A stretch of 13,904 nt of DNA from Lachnospiraceae bacterium. Its GTDB lineage: Bacteria > Bacillota > Clostridia > Lachnospirales > Lachnospiraceae. Positions 1-5,703 of the stretch are shown piece by piece (position 1 is the first letter of the stretch; every line of letters begins with the position of its first letter). The stretch lies in NCBI GenBank assembly GCA_017615375.1, contig JAGAAH010000067.1, positions 1 to 13,904 of the forward strand, written 5' to 3'. Position numbers and translations under genes: made by a program. The notes beneath the pieces were generated by a model, which searched no databases, was not told the origin of the DNA, and saw only the letters and a program-made list of their open reading frames with translations.

Positions 1-159
1 GGTGATATGGTGCTTATGAGTATTGAATTATTTGAAGTTACCCAGAAGAAATGGAGTATGTACAGTGATATAGATCTTTCCGAGCAGCAGATTAAGGGAG
101 GAAAGACTAAGGATGCAAGAAGTGCTTTGTCGGCAGTGAGGGAGAAGTATGGCTTATAA
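1..159 (+). CDS. Phd/YefM-like antitoxin, C-terminal part (5' end outside window)
   Basis: This frame is open from base 1 to the TAA at 157-159 and gives 52 residues. It begins GDMVLMSIELFEV and ends in a basic tail, REKYGL. The 'VLMSIE-(F/Y)-E' stretch followed by a charged helix with 'QIKGGKTKDAR' is typical of Phd/YefM-family antitoxins of Clostridia; this is recognition by eye, not a search. In that family the N-terminal half binds operator DNA and dimerises, and the C-terminal helix seen here wraps around and neutralises the toxin. The last 11 bp overlap the start of the toxin gene, which suggests translational coupling and an intact two-gene module. The promoter and DNA-binding domain are outside the window. 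A RelB/DinJ-type antitoxin is a less likely alternative. Confidence 0.72.
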   Translation, partial: GDMVLMSIELFEVTQKKWSMYSDIDLSEQQIKGGKTKDARSALSAVREKYGL

Positions 160-469
160 TCTGATTATCACAGACAGAGCAGATGAACTGATTGATGAGA
201 GAGTCAGTTATCTACTTACAAAGTTTAAGAATCCGCAGGCGGCAACTCATCTGCTTGATGGAATTTCAGAGATTTATAATCGAATGGAAGAGAATCCGTA
301 TCAGTTTCCAAATTCAAAGGATTCGTATCTCTTACAGCGCGGATATAAAGAAGCATACGTTTCGGACATGGATTATAAGATGGTATTCAGAATTGATGGC
401 AATGATGTGTATGTTGTCGGCCTGTTTCATGATCTGGAGAATTATGTTGTTAATCTTTCCAAAGCTTAA
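149..469 (+). CDS. RelE/ParE-family toxin
   Basis: This 106-residue protein is the usual size for the RelE/ParE fold. It shows the family pattern: an N-terminal strand (MAYNLIITDRA), two helices (about residues 13-48), then strands with 'GYKEAYVSDMDYKMVFRID' and the C-terminal 'VYVVGLFHDLENY'. The family includes ribosome-dependent mRNA endonucleases (RelE) and gyrase poisons (ParE). The sequence does not decide between them, although the 'Y-K-M-V-F-R-I' core and the 'HDLENY' tail resemble toxins commonly annotated RelE/ParE in Lachnospiraceae. A GAGGGAG ribosome binding site (138-144) lies inside the antitoxin gene, four bases before the ATG. The start overlaps the antitoxin stop by 11 bp, as expected for a coupled toxin-antitoxin pair. 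No frameshift or truncation is seen, so the toxin is probably functional. Confidence 0.82.
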   Translation: MAYNLIITDRADELIDERVSYLLTKFKNPQAATHLLDGISEIYNRMEENPYQFPNSKDSYLLQRGYKEAYVSDMDYKMVFRIDGNDVYVVGLFHDLENYVVNLSKA

Positions 470-503
470 TAGTTTTTATGAGCTTTTCCTTGTGTAAAAC
501 ATA

Positions 504-533
504 TTGCGATTTGTGAGAGAAAAATAATATAAT
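504..533 (+). promoter_or_regulatory. Sigma-A promoter for the RNase H gene
   Basis: TTGCGA (504-509) and a perfect TATAAT (528-533) are separated by 18 bp. Transcription would start near 540, leaving a leader of about 15 nt that contains the GAGGAG ribosome binding site at 543-548. This is a consensus match by eye only. Confidence 0.6.
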
Positions 534-554
534 TGGGTGTATGAGGAGAATATC

Positions 555-1160
555 ATGGCGAAGAACTTTTATGCGGTTAGAAAAGGTCTTGCACCGGGAA
601 TATATGAGAACTGGGATGAAGCCAAGGCACAGGTTACGGGTTTTGCGGGTGCGGAATATAAGGGCTTTATGACAAGAGAAGAAGCTGAAAGCTATATGAA
701 CGGGGAATCCCCGGAAGGAGCTTTTACAGGGGAAAAGCTCCAGACTCCTTATGCTTTCGTTGACGGTTCTTACAATATAGATACCGGCGTATATGGTTGC
801 GGCGGCTTCCTTATTGACGAGAATAACGAGCGTCATATCATCCAGGATAGTGGAAACGATTCCGAGATGGCGGCGATGCGTAACGTCGCAGGTGAGATCT
901 TGGGCGCGACGCTTGCTGTTGAAAAAGCGCTGGAACTCGGGCTTACCAAGCTTACAATCTACTATGACTACGAAGGTATAGCAAAGTGGGCTCTTGGCTC
1001 CTGGAAGCGCAACAAAACAGGAACTGAAGAATACGCAAGATTTATCGAGAGCGTTAGGGACAGAATCGACCTTACCTTCATTCATGTGAAAGGTCATTCG
1101 GGTATTCCGGGTAATGAAGAAGCGGACCGTATGGCAAAAGATGCGGTCGGAATAGAATAG
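555..1160 (+). CDS. rnhA: Ribonuclease H with N-terminal viroplasmin (hybrid-binding) domain
   Basis: This 201-residue protein is an endonuclease that cuts the RNA strand of RNA-DNA hybrids, acting in the cytoplasm on R-loops and replication primers. Residues 3-48 form the caulimovirus viroplasmin-type domain (NFYAVRKGLAPGIYENW, then GFMTREEAESYM), which binds hybrids. Residues 65-199 form the RNase H fold with all four acidic catalytic positions visible: D70 (FVDGSY), E114 (AGEILGA), D138 (YYDYEGI) and D191 (NEEADRMAK). H181 lies in 'VKGHSGIPGN'. I chose ATG 555 because GAGGAG (543-548) sits six bases upstream. An in-frame GTG at 537 would lie upstream of that ribosome binding site and is unlikely. 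The downstream permease starts 19 bp after the stop, so the two are probably co-transcribed. Length and motifs are normal for a Firmicutes RNase HI of this type. Confidence 0.93.
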   Translation: MAKNFYAVRKGLAPGIYENWDEAKAQVTGFAGAEYKGFMTREEAESYMNGESPEGAFTGEKLQTPYAFVDGSYNIDTGVYGCGGFLIDENNERHIIQDSGNDSEMAAMRNVAGEILGATLAVEKALELGLTKLTIYYDYEGIAKWALGSWKRNKTGTEEYARFIESVRDRIDLTFIHVKGHSGIPGNEEADRMAKDAVGIE

Positions 1161-1179
1161 AAAGTGTTAGTGGGGAATA

Positions 1180-2121
1180 ATGTTAGAGAATTTTAATGTG
1201 GCAGCAACTGCGGTTGTGCCGTTTATCGTATACGTCCTTTTGGGCGCAATTTCGAAAAGAAGAGGAATAGTTACGGAAGAATACCTTAAGAAACTTAACG
1301 GAATAGTTTTTAAGGTGTTTTTCCCGTTTATTATGTTCGCCAATCTGTATGACGTTGATTTTAGTACATTAAACGGCGGTACATATGTATTTGTAACGGT
1401 TATCGCAACAATGGTGCTTCTGGCGCTTTTACTTATAATCGTGCCGCTATGTGAGAAGGAAAACAGCAGACGAGGCGTTATTATACAGGCGATACTTAGA
1501 AGTAATTCCGTACTTTATGCGATTCCTCTTGTGGAAAGCGTATTCGGAGATGTCGGAGCTTTAAAGGCCAGCATTCTCGTTGCCTTTATCGTTCCGTTCT
1601 ATAATGTATGCTGTGTGGCAATTCTTGAGTATTATAGGGGCGGACGCGTTAAGCCGTGGGAGATAATCAAGAATATCTTTAAGAACCCTATTATAGTCGG
1701 CGCTATCGCAGGTATGATTTTTAACCTTTTACCGATTACTATGCCGCATGCGTTTGTTAAGCCTATAGATCAGTTATCGGCAATGGCAACGCCGTTATCG
1801 CTTTTCGTACTCGGTGGAACGCTTCATGTATCGAGTATGAAGAAGAATGCCAAAGTGCTTGCAATCGGTACGGTTTTAAAGCTTATCATAATTCCGGGGA
1901 TTATGATGTACGTAATGTATCTACTCAATATAAGAAACGAAGAATTATTCGCGGCATTCTCCGCATTTGCAACGCCTGTAGCGGTATCGTCTTATGCGAT
2001 GGCACAGAGTATGGGCGGTGACGGTGACTTGGCCGGCGAATTCGTTGCGGTTACTACCATATGCTCGATTGGAACGATATTTGTATGGATTGTGTTTCTT
2101 AAGACAATAGGAATGATTTAA
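1180..2121 (+). CDS. AEC (auxin efflux carrier) family permease
   Basis: This 313-residue integral membrane protein has about ten hydrophobic segments (near residues 7-24, 41-58, 68-90, 100-120, 130-150, 168-185, 201-216, 226-250, 258-275 and 288-309), the usual topology and length for bacterial AEC transporters. Family-like motifs include RSNSVLYAIPLVES (107-120), 'MATPLSLFVLGGTL' (202-215) and 'FATPVAVSSYAMAQSMGGD' (263-281), whose small residues resemble the unwound crossover helices of the fold. Members export or import organic anions such as malate in bacteria; the substrate here cannot be read from the sequence. The ribosome binding site is GGGGAA at 1172-1177, just before ATG 1180. The gene appears to share the RNase H promoter. 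No clear terminator is visible between it and the flagellin gene. Confidence 0.87.
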   Translation: MLENFNVAATAVVPFIVYVLLGAISKRRGIVTEEYLKKLNGIVFKVFFPFIMFANLYDVDFSTLNGGTYVFVTVIATMVLLALLLIIVPLCEKENSRRGVIIQAILRSNSVLYAIPLVESVFGDVGALKASILVAFIVPFYNVCCVAILEYYRGGRVKPWEIIKNIFKNPIIVGAIAGMIFNLLPITMPHAFVKPIDQLSAMATPLSLFVLGGTLHVSSMKKNAKVLAIGTVLKLIIIPGIMMYVMYLLNIRNEELFAAFSAFATPVAVSSYAMAQSMGGDGDLAGEFVAVTTICSIGTIFVWIVFLKTIGMI

Positions 2122-2131
2122 AATTCTCTCT

Positions 2132-2158
2132 TATGTTCGGCAAGAGATTAGCCGATAT
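2132..2158 (+). promoter_or_regulatory. Sigma-28 (SigD/FliA)-type promoter of the flagellin gene
   Basis: GCCGATAT at 2151-2158 is a perfect match to the -10 element of flagellar sigma-28 promoters. At the expected distance of 15 bp the -35 region reads TATG (2132-2135), a poor match to TAAA. The promoter assignment rests on the -10 box and on the gene downstream being a flagellin. Transcription would begin near 2165, giving a leader of about 40 nt. Confidence 0.68.
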
Positions 2159-2180
2159 ATTGGATAAGTGTTATTGTCGA

Positions 2181-2198
2181 TCCAAGGATGGAGAGGAG
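2181..2198 (+). promoter_or_regulatory. Flagellin leader: GGA-loop hairpin next to the Shine-Dalgarno (candidate CsrA site)
   Basis: TCCA (2181-2184), AGGA loop (2185-2188) and TGGA (2189-2192) form a small hairpin that presents GGA in its loop. Two further GGA triplets follow at 2190-2192 and 2195-2197, the latter inside the GAGGAG Shine-Dalgarno (2193-2198). CsrA binds GGA in hairpin loops and represses flagellin (hag) translation in Bacillus subtilis through a site overlapping the Shine-Dalgarno. The stem is only four base pairs, so this stays a hypothesis. Confidence 0.35.
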
Positions 2199-2205
2199 AC
2201 GTCTT

Positions 2206-5028
2206 ATGCAGATAATTCGTCATAATAAGGTTGCAATGTTTGCTTTAGAGCAACTTAAGATAACCGAAAATAATAAAACCAAGAATATGGAAAAGCTCTC
2301 TTCAGGATACCGGATCAACCGCGCTGCGGATGATGCGGCAGGGCTTAAGATATCCGAAAAAATGCGCTCGCAGATTTCGGGTCTTAATCGTGCTGCCCAG
2401 AATATTGAAGAGGGCATTTGCTTTATACAGACGGCCGACGGCGCATTAAATGAGGTTCACGCGATGCTTCAGCGTATTCGCGAATTGGCGGTACAGGCAA
2501 GTAACGATACTAATATGCCTGAAGACAGGCAGGCCATAAATGACGAGGTTCAGCAGATTAAGCGCGAGATGAACCGTGTCTATAGAACGACCGAATTCAA
2601 TAAGAATAATATTTTCAAAGCGCCTGACCATATAGAACTTGAAATTAACGGGGAGCCTAACGATTTCGAGCTTTTTAACGGACCTGACGGTGTGTCGCCT
2701 GCAGGCGTTATCATCAATAATAAGAGATATACATGGGGTGAACTCGGTATTTCCGAAACCCCTATAGATGAAGATTATATAAGAATCGTGAATGACCCCG
2801 ACAGTCCGGATGAAGTCATTAAACTTAAGGTAAATGCGGGTGATACGCCTGATAAGATACGCCGTATCTATGAGATGACCGCGGATGAAACGGGTATTAA
2901 GATTAACGGTTTGTATTCCGGATTATGGGGAAGCACCATTGTGCAAAGCGGCAATACGTATTCGTGGAATTATCGCGGAATGGAGCTTTCGTTTGAGGAA
3001 GATGACGAGTTTGTAAATGCAATTAAGAAAAGCGAAGATATTCTGACCGATTGGGAGACGTATCTTTCGGGAACTACGAGAAACAGCGCGGTTACGTCGA
3101 GCCGTGATACGATGAAGATGAACGTCACCAATGCCAATAAGAATGATATAGCAAACTGGTCATATCAGATTAAGGCTGACGAAGCAGGTGTCGGGCTTAT
3201 ACAGACTAACGGAAATGACGGATTGACGCATACCAAGACGGGATGGGCTGATTTCGGTAACGTAAATGGAGGCGAAGCATATCCGATTGCTGACTGGGGA
3301 ACTGCGTACGAAGGATCTAACCCTGTAACGGTTAGCAGTGATGCAACATACAGATACCAGGATGCAGCGAGCGCAGGTTTTCTCACGGACGGAATGAAAT
3401 TCGATTTCAGCTTCTACGAGAACGAAATTGCCAAAGCTCAGGCAATTAGCGGTTTAACGCAGAACTTAACGGGAAGCGGCGTAAGTTCGCCGATTTCAAT
3501 GGTTACGTCTAATGCAGGCGCTACGGTTACCGGCTATTCGGGATTTAACAGTTTCACATTCCAGAGGGATGAGCTTTTAAGAGACTTCGGTGATAGCGGA
3601 AGCAGTACGGCTATGCAGCTTACCGTAGACAGAACCAAAGTGGTCGATAGAACGGTCGATGACCATGAATATAGATTAAAGCTTACGGAAGCTTATATAA
3701 AACAGGTTGATAATTATACGGATATTACGACAACTACGTATACAGAGGCGTCCGTACAGTTTTATAATCTCGACGGAGATGCGGTAGATAACCTCGAGGA
3801 TGCGCATTTCGATACGACCGCACCGACCGGTACGACTTCGTATGGCGCTTCAGGCACCAATACATATTTTATAGCCAATACGGGTCAGGCGGCTAACTGG
3901 TCCAATATTACCAATTCACCGCTTTCTTCCGATACTTCTTCTTACACGGATGCGACAAGACGCGAAGTAAGGGACGGAGAAGGAACGCTTATCGGTTATG
4001 CCGAGATTACCTATAATAAGACGATTGAAACGACTCGTAATACGACAAGTACATACGAAACCAATGATTGGGGAAGCCTCAATAATTACGTTCAAAACGG
4101 TGCAAATTACAGCAAGGTAAGCAGTTCTGCGGCTTATTACGTACTTGATGAAGGCAGTGGAAATGCGCGTGACTTTTCCGACAGAGGCTACAGGGCGCTT
4201 GAGACAGGTGACGGAAGTGCGCAGCGTTACATACAAAACGGTGACGGATACTACAGGATTAACGTCTACAATCTCTCACATTATGAATATGCGGGTAAAA
4301 ACTCGAACGGCGGAACAATAATGACCGGAGCAAACAGCGGAAGTTTTATCGATGTGGCCAACGGCTCGACGACGATAACAATTACCGATGCAAACGGACA
4401 CGTTAATACGTATTATACGGCTGAACAGTATAAGTCGACGACGTTGAGGAATAATGCTTATGGCACGTCTTTGTCATTATCATATACGTCGGGTTCCGAG
4501 AATAGAAGCAATGTAATAACGGTAACGCCTAATGGCGCGGCGAGCAGAACTTTTACCAAAGCTCAGCGAACTGCGGGTATTTCGTCCGATTCGTTGTTGA
4601 ATACGGTTATCAATCCGCCGCCGATTGCGGAAGATAAGCTTCTTCATATTCAGGCGGGTGCCAATGTATGGCAGAGTATTGATATTACGTATCCGTGTCT
4701 TTCCAATTCCATTATCGGAATTTCGGGAGCCAAGACAACGACATTCGATAACAGCCAGAGTACGATAGGCATGTGCGATATTGCGATTAACAAGATATCG
4801 GGTGTACGAAGTTTACTTGGAGCTACGCAGAACAGACTTGAACATGCATATAATATCGCGAAGAACGTGGAAGAGAATACGCAGGCTGCAGAGTCAGTTA
4901 TAAGAGATCTTGATATGGCTGATGAAGTTGTCGAATTCTCAAAGAACAATATACTTGCCGAGGCCGGTAATGCAATGCTTGCACAGGCGAATCAGCAGCC
5001 GGAAGCGATACTTCGGTTATTGGGATAA
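2206..5028 (+). CDS. fliC: Giant flagellin (flagellar filament subunit)
   Basis: This is the filament protein, exported through the flagellar type III apparatus. ATG 2206 is preferred because GAGGAG (2193-2198) lies seven bases upstream; an ATG at 2188 sits before that site. The product is 940 residues, about two to three times the usual length. Residues 1-140 are the conserved N-terminal D0/D1 (LSSGYRINRAADDAAGLKIS at 31-50, and 'LQRIRELAVQASNDTN' at 88-103, the segment equivalent to the TLR5 contact region). From about residue 852 to the end is the conserved C-terminal D1/D0, ending 'AMLAQANQQPEAILRLLG'. The roughly 690 residues between are a Ser/Thr/Asn/Gly-rich, beta-looking surface region that I do not recognise. 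I saw no HExxH motif, so it is not an obvious metalloprotease flagellin. Three cysteines (C72, C831, C857) are unusual for a flagellin. The gene has its own promoter and terminator and no chaperone gene beside it. Confidence 0.93.
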   Translation: MQIIRHNKVAMFALEQLKITENNKTKNMEKLSSGYRINRAADDAAGLKISEKMRSQISGLNRAAQNIEEGICFIQTADGALNEVHAMLQRIRELAVQASNDTNMPEDRQAINDEVQQIKREMNRVYRTTEFNKNNIFKAPDHIELEINGEPNDFELFNGPDGVSPAGVIINNKRYTWGELGISETPIDEDYIRIVNDPDSPDEVIKLKVNAGDTPDKIRRIYEMTADETGIKINGLYSGLWGSTIVQSGNTYSWNYRGMELSFEEDDEFVNAIKKSEDILTDWETYLSGTTRNSAVTSSRDTMKMNVTNANKNDIANWSYQIKADEAGVGLIQTNGNDGLTHTKTGWADFGNVNGGEAYPIADWGTAYEGSNPVTVSSDATYRYQDAASAGFLTDGMKFDFSFYENEIAKAQAISGLTQNLTGSGVSSPISMVTSNAGATVTGYSGFNSFTFQRDELLRDFGDSGSSTAMQLTVDRTKVVDRTVDDHEYRLKLTEAYIKQVDNYTDITTTTYTEASVQFYNLDGDAVDNLEDAHFDTTAPTGTTSYGASGTNTYFIANTGQAANWSNITNSPLSSDTSSYTDATRREVRDGEGTLIGYAEITYNKTIETTRNTTSTYETNDWGSLNNYVQNGANYSKVSSSAAYYVLDEGSGNARDFSDRGYRALETGDGSAQRYIQNGDGYYRINVYNLSHYEYAGKNSNGGTIMTGANSGSFIDVANGSTTITITDANGHVNTYYTAEQYKSTTLRNNAYGTSLSLSYTSGSENRSNVITVTPNGAASRTFTKAQRTAGISSDSLLNTVINPPPIAEDKLLHIQAGANVWQSIDITYPCLSNSIIGISGAKTTTFDNSQSTIGMCDIAINKISGVRSLLGATQNRLEHAYNIAKNVEENTQAAESVIRDLDMADEVVEFSKNNILAEAGNAMLAQANQQPEAILRLLG

Positions 5029-5039
5029 TATAAGAAATG

Positions 5040-5088
5040 CAAGGTACCATATCTACGAATGTATAATCGATAATGTGGTACCTTGTTT
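5040..5088 (+). terminator. Rho-independent terminator after the flagellin gene
   Basis: CAAGGTACCA (5040-5049) pairs perfectly with TGGTACCTTG (5076-5085). The stem is 10 bp with a 26-nt loop that may fold further, and it is followed by a short T-rich stretch (TTTATTGTATT). The T-run is imperfect. The site lies 12 bp after the flagellin stop. Confidence 0.65.
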
Positions 5089-5111
5089 ATTGTATTAATA
5101 ATACTTAGAAT
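5083..5111 (+). promoter_or_regulatory. Possible promoter for the lipoprotein gene
   Basis: TTGTTT (5083-5088) and TAGAAT (5106-5111) are 17 bp apart. The -35 overlaps the right arm of the preceding terminator. The -10 matches five of six positions and the -35 is weak, so this is a tentative call. Confidence 0.4.
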
Positions 5112-5139
5112 ATACATAGGTTTTACGAGGAGCTTTGAT

Positions 5140-5598
5140 ATGAAAAGGTTTAAGAAGTCATTAATTATATTACTTGTTATGAGCGCTATGGTATTGGCTA
5201 TGGCAGGCTGCGGTAAGAAGAAGGGCGGAGTTGACAAGAAGGCAATTTCCAAGGAAATCGGCATAGATGTTACTGCGGCAGAAGAGCGTTACAATAACGA
5301 TTTTGAAGAAGACAGCGGTAATAAGCTTGTAAGCATAATATATAAGGATAACGGACTTGAGGAACTTATCAAGAATGCCGAGCACTGGAACGAGCTTCCT
5401 ATGAGTGAAGACATTAAGGAAGCATTACAGAGTATAGTACCTGATGCGGAAGTCGGATATTATTATTTCTGCAATAAGAGAAAAGGCGTTGACGATAAGT
5501 ATGATATTAAAGGGATTCTTGATGGCGAGAAGCAGCATTATGTAATCTCTATATATGATGTAAAGAAGATGGTTCTTTACTACGTGGAAGTGAAATAA
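5140..5598 (+). CDS. Small predicted lipoprotein, unknown function
   Basis: The product has 152 residues. The N-terminus is a classic lipoprotein signal: basic MKRFKKS, a hydrophobic stretch (LIILLVMSAMVLAMAG) and a lipobox ending in C24, followed by GKKKGG. It should be lipidated and held on the outer face of the membrane. ATG 5140 has GAGGAG (5127-5132) seven bases upstream; a longer reading from TTG 5083 has no such support. The mature part, about 129 residues, is charged and mixed alpha/beta (helical near residues 35-55 and 70-95, strand-like at the C-terminus 'HYVISIYDVKKMVLYYVEV'). I recognise no family. It is monocistronic, with terminators on both sides. Its position beside the flagellin gene does not by itself show a motility role. 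Confidence 0.8.
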   Translation: MKRFKKSLIILLVMSAMVLAMAGCGKKKGGVDKKAISKEIGIDVTAAEERYNNDFEEDSGNKLVSIIYKDNGLEELIKNAEHWNELPMSEDIKEALQSIVPDAEVGYYYFCNKRKGVDDKYDIKGILDGEKQHYVISIYDVKKMVLYYVEVK

Positions 5599-5621
5599 TA
5601 ATCCAATGTCACCTTTATACG

Positions 5622-5661
5622 ATAACCGGAGAAGCGTTAAAATTGCTCTCCGGTTATTTTT
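5622..5661 (+). terminator. Rho-independent terminator after the lipoprotein gene
   Basis: ATAACCGGAGA (5622-5632) pairs perfectly with TCTCCGGTTAT (5647-5657). The stem is 11 bp and can be lengthened by GC/GC across a one-base bulge. A run of Ts follows (5657-5661). This is the strongest terminator in the window. Confidence 0.88.
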
Positions 5662-5671
5662 GTGTTATAAT
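5643..5671 (+). promoter_or_regulatory. Promoter of the flavoenzyme operon, overlapping the terminator
   Basis: TTGCTC (5643-5648) and a perfect TATAAT (5666-5671) are 17 bp apart. The -35 hexamer lies in the loop and right arm of the upstream terminator. Transcription would start near 5678, leaving a leader of about 25 nt that holds the AGGAAGG ribosome binding site (5686-5692). Confidence 0.6.
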
Positions 5672-5703
5672 TGATACAATATTGTAGGAAGGCAGGTAAG
5701 TTC

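Noticed and set aside
461..486. AAAGCT/AGCTTT inverted repeat across the toxin stop codon as a terminator
   Set aside because: The stem has only six base pairs, a 14-base loop and no clean T-run after it; too weak to call.
450..1097. Long minus-strand open frame opposite the RNase H gene
   Set aside because: The plus-strand frame encodes a complete RNase H with all catalytic residues; the antisense frame has no recognisable motif and is a shadow.
2127..2147. TCTCTT/AAGAGA inverted repeat after the AEC permease gene as a terminator
   Set aside because: It is short and AT-rich, and it is followed by the sigma-28 -10 box rather than a T-run.
2206..5028. Flagellinolysin (protease flagellin)
   Set aside because: Histidines in the central region occur in contexts such as HEYRL and HVNTY; no HExxH zinc motif is present.
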